From NCBI GenBank assembly GCA_963969395.1, contig OZ017803.1:7626001-7690000 (forward strand): a stretch of DNA of 64,000 nucleotides, written 5' to 3'. The position numbers were made by a program, and so were the translations under genes. Numbering within the stretch: the first letter of the stretch is position 1; every line of letters begins with the position of its first letter. Positions 24,778 through 37,225 of the stretch are shown here, one piece after another. Source of the DNA: Pseudoscleropodium purum. Its lineage: Eukaryota; Streptophyta; Bryopsida; Hypnales; Brachytheciaceae. The notes beneath the pieces are model-generated. The model had not been told where the DNA came from, did not search any database, and was given only the letters and a program-made list of their open reading frames with translations.

Positions 24778-25396
24778 GTTGTACGATTCTTTCATTCATT
24801 CTCTCGCAGCAGATTTTGGCACGTCATGTTTATCTTCAATGTTAATGGTACGAGGGGTTCATTGGAGTTTGAAGGTAACTTACAAACAGACCGTAACATG
24901 GAAATATTATGCTGATGCAGGATTATAAAGCTGACGTGGCAAATTCTCAGTGGTTGAGAGGAGGGTTATAATGTTAGTCCAGAAATTGCACTCATAACTC
25001 ATTGCAGGATCTGGTTTTAGAAGATATGCTGTCAAATAAATCCAAGTGCATAAAACTTATCCTAAAACTTACATTGTTATGATCTTTTTGCAAACTCAGA
25101 GTCGACAATTGACAAATTTAAGTTGGATAATTATAACGTAATCCTCAAGTTCTATGGTTGGAAGAAATTTGAGAAAAGTTTGATTTTGTTTGTAAGCAAA
25201 AAAACCCGTCATTTGCATTGGCAATATATATAATTTTGATGGTAGGCCAAAGTAAAGCTCACATTCTGTTTTAAAAACTTGGGCTGGGTTTTCAAGGTCA
25301 GGATGAAAGTTCGTTATAAATGAATGGACATTCACTCTTGTGCCTTCTTACTTTCAAAGGTGAGGACAAGCTTGAGAGGTTTCTTCAAGGCTTCTC
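24778..25396. other. 3' region of the FAD synthetase gene
   Basis: Likely 3' untranslated sequence followed by AT-rich spacer, ending at the left terminus of the family 2 MITE. No gene or structure seen. Confidence 0.5.
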
Positions 25397-25889
25397 AGTA
25401 GGAGTTGCACACCTTCTTCACCCCATTCTCAATCTTTAGAGAATGAGGATATGGCACTCTCTCATTGACTCTCTTTGACTTGTGGCGGCTCCATTCTTTG
25501 AAGATTTAGAATGGCCATTCTTCTCTTTTAGAGGTGAAGAATGGGTGTCAAGAAGATTTCACCAAAGAATTTTTTTCATTGCTCTAAAATTCACTTTCAC
25601 CCTACTTGTGGCATTTTTGTTTTTCTATATCTCTAGTTTTGCAATTTGTCTGTTTCGTGCCTTCATCATATGTTCTACACATTTGAGAGCTTTGGAATTT
25701 ACAATGGTAAATCTTGTTCTCTAATTTTCCATTCTCATTTTCCTCGCCAACAAACAGAAAGGTACACCTTTTTCATGGAAAAAGGTTCCTAGTTGGTTCA
25801 TCTTCTCTCCACAACTTTTCATTCTTCTTTCCACAAGCTTTCATTCTTCATAGAAATTTCATTTTTGGAGAAGATGTGACAATCCCTAA
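25397..25889. mobile_element. MITE-like element, family 2, copy 2
   Basis: The left end TAGGAGTTGCACACCTTCTTC and the right end (minus strand TAGGGATTGTCACATCTTCTC) are diverged versions of the termini at 7687 and 8124. About 0.49 kb, with no transposase. The inside has further self-complementary runs built on CATTCTTC and GAAGAATG. Two copies support a family, but at this divergence it is not recently active. Confidence 0.5.
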
Positions 25890-27290
25890 ATAAATTACAG
25901 AGTATGTAAATGTGGGGAGGATCTAATAAACTATAGCTTACAAAGTTTGGTTTCTTTTCCAAATAGAAAATTTTAAAATTTTCTAAAATAGAATATTTTA
26001 TTGCAAGTTGAAGTTTAGATTGACAACCACTCATAGTATACTATTTTCTAAGTATAGAATGAAACAAAAATTTGGATTATGGCTAAATGTTCTTACAATA
26101 GTATATTACCTATTATTTGAATTGTTTTGAAAGATTTATAATTAATGTGAAAATGTGAAATTTTTTTGAGAAAATGTTCAAACAATTCTTTACAAGTATA
26201 AAATACAATTTAGAAATGTGTCAACTTATAGAAGCTATGTGATTCCATTTGTAGAAAATAGAATAAAGGAATTTCTACTTAATTAAAGTGGCTTCAAATT
26301 GAGGTTCTACTATGTCTTGAAGTTTATTTTTAGATTTTACACATGTCTTCTTTGCATAAACATGATATGAAAAGGATCATTGTAAAATTCATTTTAGGGG
26401 ATCTTTTTTTCCCAAATTTTAAGGTAGGCCAAAAAATGATTTCTTTTGCATTTGGCTATAAACAAACAAATATAGCCTACAAAGTCCAATTTTTTTCTTA
26501 TCTAGAATTTTAGAAAAATCATAAAATTAAGTGTATTGTCTATTCATTCTAAATTCAACATCTATTACAATGAAGTAACACTTTTTACTAATTTTAGTGA
26601 CATGTATTATTTTCATCCATAATGATGATCTTCATTGTAAAATACAACTTGGTAAAGAAAATAGATTTTTTAAAATAAATTATGCAATTCATATGAATTT
26701 CCTTAACAATTGCTTCAAAATTCTACTGTAAAATTAATTCAGAATTTTGCCAATATTTATGAAAAATTTAGGACTCATGACAAATACATGCCTTTAATTA
26801 GTTCTTGCCTTTTCCTAAGAAGGCTGGCTCCTATCACTAGTACAGTGGAGTCCCAGTGGACACTCATCCTTTCCACGACTTCATCAGGGTGAAGATTAAA
26901 AAATGACAACTCTCATGTGCTTAAAAAAACAAAAAAAAACAAAAAAAACAAAAAAAACAAAAAACAAAAAATGACAACTCTCATGGCCTCATCAGTCATC
27001 ACCCCCAGTCAACCCACACTATTTTATTTCTCTAATTATAGAAAAGAACCAACAGCACCGGTCCCCTAAATGACGCAAAAAGAAACAAATTAAAATACCA
27101 AAATAGTCAGTCGGTCACACGGCAACACCAACCATTCCTGCACTACAGTACTGTACAGTAACAGAACATGAGGATATGATCATCCACATAACCTACTTTC
27201 ATCAACAATTTGAAGAACTAATGCATCCATTGTGAGGTATGAATTCATCCACGGAAAACAAGCAAAGAATTTTCCAGTGTTGCTCTAAAT
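25890..27290. other. AT-rich spacer with an A-rich microsatellite between short direct repeats
   Basis: No gene was seen. At about 26898-26985 a run of A-tracts separated by single C bases lies between two copies of AAAAAATGACAACTCTCATG. This may be an unequal duplication or the tail of an inserted poly(A) sequence. The rest is AT-rich. Confidence 0.5.
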
Positions 27291-28494
27291 TTTGGGAAAG
27301 ATTTCTGGCGAGCATTTGCCAAAAACAAAAAAACCCATCAATTATTTAAAACGGGAGAGGGGGGTTAAGTTAAATGTGGTCTTTGGATGTGTCGCTGTAA
27401 GGAGCGAGGATGCCTCTTTCAGTGGTTCCAGGACCTTTTATGGTGAAGGGGTTGAAGGCTTTTCCTGTTTCCGGGCGTACTTGATGTGGGTTTTGCTTTA
27501 GTTTTGTCAGCAATCTTGACGAAGTTCGGTGTGGTGCAGTGCAGATCTGGTGTTTTCTCAGGTATTACTCATGGATTTTTGCTTTCTTTTGTTTTTTGAA
27601 CTTGCGCATTTGGGCGCCATTTGCAACGACAGCGATGGGTTTTGGGGCGGGATCAGATCAGATTTAGAAAACCCTAAGTTTCTGGATCGTGAAATGAGGT
27701 TTTGTGGTTTTGGTGTTGCATTTTTTTAAGTGATGGGAGAGGTTTTGGAGGTTTTTGAAAGGATGTCTGTGTTGGAGGATGTTTTTGCGAGGAGATGCGT
27801 TTGGGAGGTTTTTGCAAGGATATCTGTGATGGAAGTTTTTGCGAGGATGTCTGTGTCGAGGGGTTTTAGAAGGAGATGCGTTTTGGAGGGTTTTGCGAGG
27901 ATGTGTGTGTTGGAGATTTTTGCGAGGAGAGGGGTGTGGTTTAGGGATCTGGGATTTGTAGGGTTTAATTCAGTTGCATGGAATATTGTTTTCAAGGTTT
28001 GCGCCTGTTTGAATGACGATGAGGGCCGTACTCGGACTTCAGGTGCAGAATGGGAGCTTTTTGGTTGTTGCTGCACTTCTTTGGAAGGAATTGAAACTTT
28101 GTTTGTGCTCAATTAGTTTGGATTTGACAATGTACTGACCTCAGGGAGATCAGGGTTTTATTTGTGCTTCAATTCATTTTTTCAATTTTGTCTTGAACGC
28201 GGCAGTGAGTTTCGAAGTGTGACTAGGTCAGGTTTTGGGACTGTTCAGCTTCATCTGTAGGAATTTGCCTGACGTTTCGGTTTTTTCATGTACAGTTTTT
28301 TTTTCCTATGAGGCCCAGCGCGGTTAGCCTGCAACGCTGAGAGTCGCTGAGAGTGTAAATATGATTCGATCTGAATAATTAGGCGCGGAAGACGCCATGA
28401 AGTGAAATCCATTATGCAGCATCTTGAGCGTTGGATATTTAACGAACTGCAGGATTGAGTTGAGATTGGGAAGATCTGGTTGTGACTGAGGAAG
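27291..28494 (+). promoter_or_regulatory. Upstream and leader region of the QUA3-like gene
   Basis: Mixed base composition from about 27290 to the ATG at 28495, as before the other genes of the window. It contains the 27740-27950 minisatellite. CT- and GT-rich stretches could be leader introns, but no splice pair is certain. No promoter element can be assigned. Confidence 0.4.
27740..27950 (+). repeat. Minisatellite of about 27-30 bp that reads as a peptide repeat
   Basis: About seven imperfect units of GTTTTTGCGAGGATGTCTGT and variants. In one frame (open 27730-28116, ATG at 27733) each unit encodes VLEVFARMSV or a close variant, and the opposite strand is also open (27726-28112). The open frames follow from a repeat whose unit length is a multiple of three and need not mean a gene. 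It lies about 550-750 bp before the QUA3-like start codon. Confidence 0.75.
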
Positions 28495-31400
28495 ATGACA
28501 AAGCGGGAGAAGCCGGTGGGACGGCAATGGAAGTTGCTTGACATTACCATTTTCACCATGATGGCTGCTTTGGTGATTCTTTTCATGCTCATCTTCACCA
28601 CCCTTGGGGACTCCTTGGCCGCTGCCGGACAGCGCGAACTCGATGCTGCGATTCGAGCTGACCCTACGAGCGCTGGTGAGCAGTGTTTGAAACCCGAAGC
28701 GCCCATTCTGAAATTAGAAAGTCCATTTTGGAGGCTAATAGTTGACTGCAGTAACTTTCAAAACATGTTTCTGTTGGACATGATTTCGTCTTTCTATTGT
28801 ACAATTTGGTATCTTGGTTGAAATTCCAAAAATGTCTTATTACAGCTCCTAAAGGATGGAGGTGGCGACGTTTGAACAATTTGGAAATCAGGGGTTACAT
28901 TTGCATTGTGCACTTCTGTGTGACATTTTCCACACTTGCCACTGCCATTTGCAATCAGGCTTGCACATAACTTTTGGCAATTCATCTACTTGTTATTGTT
29001 TTAAACTATTAGCTTGATCTCAGTTTCGTTGCCACTTAAGTGGGGCAACATTTCATGTAGGCAAGAGTTAGTGGAAAAGAACGTTGTGCAAAGATGTTCT
29101 TCTCAAAAGAGAGGACTATGGAGTTGAGATCTGCGTCTCTATGATCTGCTTAATTCGGGAGTTATGTTATGGGGGAAATTTCAAATGAAGACTGCATTCA
29201 TCTCCTGCGTCTTGTAATAGCTAGTGTGTATATAATTGTGAGAGTTTATGAGATTAATTTCTACATTGTTTTGGCAAGGCTCTTATGTAGTAACTATCTT
29301 TTTGTTGGTTTTTGATAGCTTTCTGGGATCAGGTGGAAGCGGGTCTTCTTGTTGAATCATGTCCAGTTCGACTTGCTGATATCATGCCGTGCCATGATCC
29401 CAAGCGAGCAAGGCAGTTTTCAAAGGAACGTAACCATTACAGAGAACGCCACTGTCCGCCTCTTGAAGAGAAATTGAGATGCCTCATCCCTCCTCCCCCT
29501 GACTACCAAATTCCGGTCAGATGGCCTGAAAGTCTACAAAAAGTAAGCTGCTCTTGGTTTTGTTTTGTTGTAAAGCTTTTGAGTTCAGACGCTATGTGCT
29601 AGTGGTAATGCTAGTGAGAATTCAAGCAGCTGAGAATTCCTTCTTATACTGGTCTCCTCAGATTTGGTTCAATAATACGCCGCACAACAAGATTGCGGAG
29701 CTGAAGTCGGATCAAGGCTGGATGGTTCAAGAGGGTGACTACTTTGTGTTTCCTGGTGGTGGAACTATGTTTCCAGAAGGTGGGGAGGGGTATCTGCAGA
29801 AGCTTGAAAAGTATATTCCCTTGGGAACGAGTGCTGTTCGCACTGCTTTGGATATAGGCTGCGGGGTATGTTCCTTTGCTTTTCAATGTTTGTTTCACGT
29901 AGTGAAAAGAGGGTAGTAACGAATTTGGTTACTGGTCTCCCTGGTCAACTTGGAAAGCTATTTAATGAAATTATGACTTACTGTGTTACTGGGGCACTCT
30001 TATTTGTGCAGGGGCTTGCTTGCTCAGATTTTATTTTCTTTATAAAATATTCTGTCTTCGGAGAAGTATCCCTTTTGATAACTAACTTTCTCATTACAAT
30101 GGACGAAAGGCCCAACTTCGGCCTTATGTTCATTAATGCAGTTTGATTAGATCTTATGATGACTCTCTATTTTTCAAAATATGATCAATTGGATGGGCAG
30201 TTTCAAAATCATGGATACCTGGTCCTTGGGTATTCAAAAGGTCTACAAAAATTTGTTTCTACTCTCTGCATTTTATTTAGTGAACTGAGGTGGTCAATGT
30301 GCAGGTGGCTAGCTTTGGGGCCCATTTAATGAAGAAGGATGTGATCACAATGTCAGTGGCACCGCGTGATTCGTTCAAGGCACAGATTCAGTTTGCTCTA
30401 GAGAGAGGCCTACCAGCTTTTGTTGGCATGCTCGCCACCCAACGCCTTCCGTTGCCTTCAATGTCGTTTGACCTCATCCATTGCTCGCGCTGCCTCGTCC
30501 CATTTGCTGCTCTCAGTAAGTATTACCTTTCTGTTTTGCTGAGTTGGGTATCAGGGTATCTTACTTGAATCTAGGGGATCTTCTTCTTCATACCATTTAG
30601 ATTGTCCGTTTGCGTGCTTCATCTTGGTGATGTCTCTCAAATTTGACGTTTGAGATTTATCGTTGTTGTACTTGCTCGTTTACATGGTCGACTGCTTTTT
30701 ACTGGGCGACTAACATTTGAACCGAGAACAAAAGGAACTGAATAACAGCATCGGAAGTGTTTTTTCTGAATATTCGAACCTTATATATTAGCTGTACCCC
30801 TGGTACTTTGCTATGAAACATTACTGACTACCTGTCTTCACCTGTAGATTTCTTGGCATATTTTGCAGAATCTCCTGTTCTCTTCTAATCATGCATCCCC
30901 AGAATTTGAACGTTCCTAATTGAGTAAATATTAGATTCGGGCTGAGGATTAACTTCCTGCAGGAGTATTTGTCTGTCTGCATCTTTTAGTGAGGCTAACA
31001 ATTGGTTCTATGCAGATGGTTCTTACTTCATTGAGATTGACCGGCTGCTGCGACCTGGTGGTTACTTTATAATATCTGGGCCTCCCGTGAACTTTGTGGG
31101 CAAAGAGAGGGAGTATGAAGCGCTTCAGGAATTGATTGTTGAGAAGATGTGCTACGCCATAGTGGCTACCGTAGATAGAACAGCTATCTGGCGAAAACCC
31201 TCGAACACATCGTGTCACCGTGCTCGTGTGAAGCAGGTCCCTCCTTTCTGTACCAGGGATGACCCTGATAACGCGTGGTAAGTGATCCACTTGCTATTGA
31301 AGGAGGTTCCAGTGAATGTTGTTGCTCATCAATTGAATATAGTTTCATCTTCGTTGCTTGATTTTGGTCCATCTTATCTATTTTAAAAGTTCCAATGTAG

Positions 31401-33291
31401 CCTCTTATGCAAGATATCATTTCATTGCATGTTGCATCTCAACTGAATGATTTGCTGTGATATCTCTACTTGACAGGAATGTCCTACTGGGTGAGTGTGT
31501 TACTCGACTGCCCAAAGCTCAGGCTGGTGACTTATCTGAGCTGCCACATTGGCGGAAACGTCTAGAAACCATTCCAAAGCGTCTTTCAGAAGCATTGAAT
31601 GGTGAGAGCCTGGAGTTCGATAGGGACACCAGGAGATGGCGTCGTCGAATTCGATACTACAAAGAGGTTTGCAAGTTTTATTTCACTGTCCACTGCAAGA
31701 GATGCCTCATCTGTAGCCACTTGTTTATGATAACTTCTATTTGATTTTTATGCCTTGTCCATGAAGTGATGGCTTACTTTGAGTTCATTTTTAGTGGATG
31801 CTGTGAACTCATCTATATTGATCTCATGCCGAAAAATGCAGACATTGAAGGTGGGACTTGGAACACCACAACATCGCAACGTGATGGACATGAACGCTCT
31901 ATATGGGGGCTTTGCAGCCAATCTGATGGCCAGCGACGATCCTGTATGGGTGATGAATGTAGTGCCGTCGGTTGTACCAAATACTTTGAGCGCGATCTAT
32001 GATCGAGGGCTTGTTGGAGTCCTTCATGACTGGCAAGTTCTCTAAATTTCTGATTTTGTATCTCAAATGCATATTGGTTGGGTTGGCAAATCTTCAGTCT
32101 AAAGGATCCGAGAATGATCAAATTGGGGTGTAAGGATCACATGTCAAGTTGATCAAGTTGTTAAGTTTGCACTTGTTGTCCAGAGTGGTGTTATCAAAGT
32201 GAATCTAGTCCAAAACTTCATTCCTATGACTCTGACTAAAACGACTCTAAAAACCAAGTGCAAAGTGCAAACATGCCCCTAGTGTGGCCAAAATTTTTTT
32301 TACTAGACCAGTCCAGTGTATGTACAATGTTCATGAGGAGGTTAAACTATAATTGGTTCAAACAAATAACAAGGTGACAGTCGAGTCTATTGCAGAAGTT
32401 CATATTTTAATTTGTTACAACTTTCAGAGATATTAACAGTGTTCTTATTTGTAAGGGCAGGTGTGAGGCGTTTTCGACTTATCCACGGACATACGATTTC
32501 TTGCATGTGGCTTCCATGCAACCATTCACGACCTTGGACAAGAGGTTTGTTCTCGCTTACCAACTTCCCTCATATGAGGAGCGGTTATCTCCTTTGTTAA
32601 TGGGTTTCGTGCCATCCTTTTTCAACCCAACGACATTCATGGGATGTTTGATTTTATAAATAGGACGTTCAGTTTTGAATCCAAAGTTAGTTTTATTAAC
32701 TTTCAAAACATTTTTTTAATCTCTTAGAACTGTAGGGTATGTTTCCTTATTTCTATTGGTGCATCTTGTTAACTTGAAGCTCCCTCTCTGATTTATTTCA
32801 CCTCTTATAGATACAGAAGCGGTCACTTTTGGACACTGGTATTTACAGATTAAATCTACTCATCTTTGTGCATGGGCTTTCCAAGGAGTGCTAAACTTGA
32901 ACTATTAGTGTTGCTATTTACAATGCCGCAGTTTCTACTTTAGTTGAGGTAGTTTTTATGTCAATGGACTGGTTGTTTACTCAACCTATGATATGCAATT
33001 CTTTATTGTGAAATGTAAGCAGTTAAGGTGTTTTTTAGTCTAACATTCTTGTTTCACATATGCAGGTGCAGTTTAGCTGAGGTTATGATTGAGATGGACC
33101 GGATTTTACGACCAGAAGGAAAAGTTATAATTCGGGATACTCCAGCTATGCTCGCACGAGTATCAAGAGTCGCTACAGCCATGCAGTGGAAATATGAAAT
33201 TTTTGACAGCGAGCCAGGATCAGCAGGTAGAGAACGCATTTTTGTTGCGACCAAGCAGTTTTGGAAGGCTGAAGTTGCAGAATCGCAATAA
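28495..33291 (+). CDS. QUA3: QUA3-like Golgi pectin methyltransferase (DUF248 family)
   Basis: A type II Golgi membrane protein of the QUASIMODO3 group, putative homogalacturonan methyltransferases using S-adenosylmethionine. Nine exons: 28495-28675, 29319-29542, 29662-29865, 30305-30515, 31016-31277, 31477-31666, 31842-32032, 32461-32544, 33066-33291; phases all agree and give 590 residues (Arabidopsis QUA3 about 600). The start gives [17 protein letters not shown], then one membrane segment at about 13-38. MPCHDPKR and NHYRERHCP lead to the first half-domain, whose SAM-binding motif [12 protein letters not shown] (197-208) crosses intron 3. The second half has [13 protein letters not shown] (436-448), [22 protein letters not shown] with the HDW at exon 7/8, and [15 protein letters not shown] near the end. 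Intron 7 uses a GC donor (TG|GCAAGT at 32033). No breaks seen. Confidence 0.95.
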
Positions 33292-34207
33292 CAGGTGTGC
33301 AGAGGCTAGAAGCTCTTAGAATTTGGAAGTTTGTTTTCCTCAACTCATTCCTTGTCTAATTGATACCACAATTGTACATCATACTCTGTTAGCTTCAAAC
33401 CTCATCATACTGGATTGGATTGTGAAACTTTGGCAAGATAATGTGGTGTTTTCTGCACCTTCTAATGGCGTCCACCTAGTGGGGATGAAAGCATTATGCC
33501 TCTGCAGACCTTTGTCTCCATTTGAAAGAAGTTTGCAACCGCACATATAGTGCTATTTGGCAGCATAGAGAAAGAAAGTACGGTTACTTTGACCGAAGTA
33601 GTAGCTAGGTGATCGATTAGCATTAGCTATCTCTTTATTGAAATTCTAGTTAGGTGTTGAGCTCTGCCCGAAGGAGGCCAAGCAATTGCCCTCAGGGTGG
33701 TGAAGTAGAAGAACAGGGTATTCTCTTGTGGCCTCCGTGTTCGACTATTTGTCTCATGGAACGAAAGGAGTCTTTGCATGTCTTTTCTCGGATCTTACTA
33801 TTGCAAGCTTGACGGTCCTTACTACCATTTGGATTGCAGTGTAACGCACAGGGGACGCAGAGGGGCTTGACGAACATAATTTGAACACGAAAATGACTTG
33901 TTTTATATTTTTGAGCAATAGTTGTCTTTTTATTGGCATTTGTCAATTTCAATCTCTGCTGATTTAGGCGTCCTTTGTTTAATAATGTGAACTAGCTACT
34001 CAGTAATGTAAAGAACAAATGGTGTTGTCACCAAAGCAATTAATGTTAGAATCTGAATACGTGGATATGTGGGGATTACAACGGAACTTTCAGTCATTAT
34101 TCGAAAGTGGAGGCATTTGTTGCCAACCCTGATTACTTAACAGGGTAAGTAATCTACAGTAGTGATAACTGATAACACCTTTAGGTTCACCAGTTGCATT
34201 CAGTACT
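33292..34207. other. 3' region of the QUA3-like gene
   Basis: Mixed composition for about 700 bp after the stop, as expected of a 3' untranslated region, followed by spacer. No gene could be supported; small open frames overlap on both strands. Confidence 0.5.
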
Positions 34208-34345
34208 TGAAACAGGTCTTTTAACCCTTGAAGGAGTGAGGCCCCCATGACCAACGTAGTCATCAAAATACTATGATTATTGAACCAATTGATGCAATTG
34301 ATGCATTCTTGGTTTGTATAGTGAATAGTCATGTCATCCATCAGT
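34208..34345 (-). repeat. Dispersed repeat C, copy 3 (inverted)
   Basis: On the minus strand it reads GGTTCAATAATCATAG, TTTTGATGACTAC, GGTCATGGGGGCC and AAGGGTTAA, the same order as at 21655-21845. Confidence 0.6.
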
Positions 34346-36949
34346 CACTTTTTGGCTTTAGCATCATTTAAGGATTAATGTTGTAAACATTCAATAAAAT
34401 AAAGTAAAGTGATGACCTCTTAATCTTTTAATCGTTAGACCTAGTCAGACCCAGTATGGGGGCTTGTGTTTAGTTGTGAGGGAATCTTGAGGATTGCTCT
34501 TCCAAATTGCAAGTATCATCTACTATTCAACTTTTACAATCCCAATTTGAATATTGTGTTTTTTGCATTGTTGGAAACTTTGATAAATATTTTGTATAAT
34601 AACTTTGGAATTGCATGTTGCCTTGAAGAAGGTGTAAACGCATTATTGATTTATGTTGAGATACCCATTACAAATCAAGAATCCATTGGAAATTGGGTTA
34701 GGTTTCTTGACTTGGAATTTTGTGAGTAGTAGGATGTGATTGCTTAGTGTTTCATTGAGAATGGTGGCATATATATTGGTTGACCACAATTGCCTCTGTG
34801 TTATTTTAAATTTTACAAAGTTTATATATTTACTTGGAAGTTTACAAAACTTTTGTGTTCAATTTTTGAACATTCTATGATAAGTCTATTCTATGATATA
34901 TTTTTACATTTTTATTTACTTAAAAAAATTAGGTAAAAAATAACACTACTATATATAGTCAAAACAACTTAAAGTGATTGGTTATAGGGCAATTGATGTT
35001 GGTCATTTGTACAAGTTTCATGATGTCCATATATGAAAAAATTCTCAAATCCAAGTCAGGATTGTCTCATTAAGATACAATTTATTGATGAAGAGACCTT
35101 TGATTACTTTGTATCACTTTTGAATGACTTTAGCCCTTGATTAGATAAAAAGACAATTTTTCATTATTTTCATTTTTTTTCAATGTGGGTGTTTGTAATT
35201 GCACTTACAAAAAAGATAATGTTCAAAGCTCCATCATTGTAGCATTGTTAACATTTCCAATGATGACATACCTTGTGTACATATTATTGCATTTTGTATA
35301 AATACACATAAAAAATAAATACCTTGTGTATATATTATTGTATTTTGTATAAATACACATAAAAAATAAAGAGTATGTTTTAGATAATTCAATTATACAA
35401 TTTAATTCAATGATTGCAATCCCCCACTATAATTTGGATGACTATTGAGTGACTATAGTTTAATTATTGCAAACAATTGGATGCATTTAAGATAAAAACT
35501 AGATGAAAGTTGTATAATAGTTACACTCTTTGAAATTGTATGAACTGCATTATATTTAGTCATTTTATCTATCAAACTATGAACTATCATATTAATGCAT
35601 TTTATAAAATTCGAATAATTTCAAAATTAATGTGAGTTAGTGATATTAGTATATTATTGAAAGATACATTAGTTGGATTAACTTGTGTTGATAAGATTCA
35701 TATATTTTGCATGAGAATTAAGTTTAAATAGACAACAAAGACAAAATAGCCAAAAAAATTAAAATTAAAAATTGATAATTGATAAAAATTAAAAATACTA
35801 AGAATGACATAAATTCAAAATATAACTATTTATTAATTTTAAATTATAAACTTACAGATTTTACAAATTGCAAATTATAAATTTCTATATTTTGAGCTCA
35901 CTAGTTCATAGATTTAAAGATTTTAGAAATATAAATTATAAAAATTTCATCATTTCAATATTATTTTTCAATTAGTCATTATTATGATTGTAGAGAATAC
36001 AAAGTTCCAAATTAACCGTACTTCTAGGGTTCATATCTAACCAAAAAAAAATTTACATTCGTATGCAAATGAGTGCATTCTTTATATCTACAACTTCTCT
36101 TCGAAAGTCCTTCAACAAACACTTCATATCTTCCAAAACATTTCAAGGTTAATCTTCAAACAACCGGTTGGTCGCCGTGGAACTCATTGTTTTTGGTAAA
36201 GTGTGAATCATCTACTTCAAAAAAAACATCAAAAGCATTCATTAAAAAGTCAAACTATTGTGCAAGACTTCCTCTTTAGACACAAAATTTCAAGGAAGAA
36301 GATATGCACTTTGAAGTTTTAAATAGAAAGATTTTTTGTCATCCATTGTCTACTTTTTGGCCTCCACGTTCTTACAAGGTTAACTAATACTAATTGTGCA
36401 TTTACCATTGCAAAAGCTTGCAACAATACTCCCATTGCATATTTTTGATTGTAAGAGATAAGGGAAATGTGTGTATGACAAATCATAGGAATGCTTGTTG
36501 TGCTATAGGTTTTCATTGTAAATGTCAAATGAAATAATTAGATGATATTTCTTGGAATGAAAAAGTGATGGATTTTGTGACAAAAGCTATGATGGATTTT
36601 GTACTTAACAAAATAGATGTTTAGATGATGTTAGCACTATACTCATTAGAAAAAACCTGAGCCCTATGGAGGACTGTTAAAGATTTAGTTTTCGGTACCC
36701 CATAGTACAATTACAGGAAAATAAAAAAATATTTAAAAAGTATAAAAACCTAACATGGCACTAATGTGGCACAAGTTTTGCCACATCAACAAATTTCATT
36801 AAAAAATAAAAAACACTAGAATTCCTCTCTAATTGTATTGGGGTAGTTGCGGGCAGTTTAAAACTCGTGGCCTTTCCGAAGCTTGGAATTTTTTGTAATG
36901 AGAACTAGTACCCATTTATGACTAGGGAGTCATATCTAATCTATAGGGT
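34346..36949. other. AT-rich spacer
   Basis: Very AT-rich, with no gene. It includes a 51-bp tandem duplication at 35269-35370 (two units starting TACCTTGTGTA and ending ACACATAAAAAATAAA). A TATATATAG word near 34950 has no associated gene. Confidence 0.55.
35269..35370 (+). repeat. 51-bp tandem duplication
   Basis: Units start at 35269 and 35320 and differ at about two positions; both contain CATTTTGTATAAATACACAT or its one-base variant. Non-coding and recent. Confidence 0.9.
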
Positions 36950-37225
36950 GCAATTATTTCCAACTAAGGCTGGAACATATTTTCAACCAAAACTTAGAAC
37001 ATGTTTTTTCCTCTTTTTCAAAGTTTGGACTACTAATGTCATGATACATGTCCCTATAGTAGTAAGTGATAAAGTAGATCTTGAATAATCAAAATTAGAA
37101 GAGCCTATACATTGGCTATGTGTTTAGACCAACTACTCATTGCTTCCAAAACTCATAGTAATTTCAATTCAAGGCATAAAATTACCAAAAAATTGCAATC
37201 TCCATGATTCCTATCTTCCTACTTG
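36950..37225 (+). repeat. Dispersed repeat E, copy 2
   Basis: The plus-strand partner of 12470-12785. It runs from TAGGGTGCAATTATTTCCAAC through CATTGGCTATG to AAAATTACCAAAAAATTGCAA. Parts of dispersed repeat C follow at 37279-37330 and 37572-37622 (CTTTGAACG-TAAGGCAGACG and similar). Confidence 0.65.
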
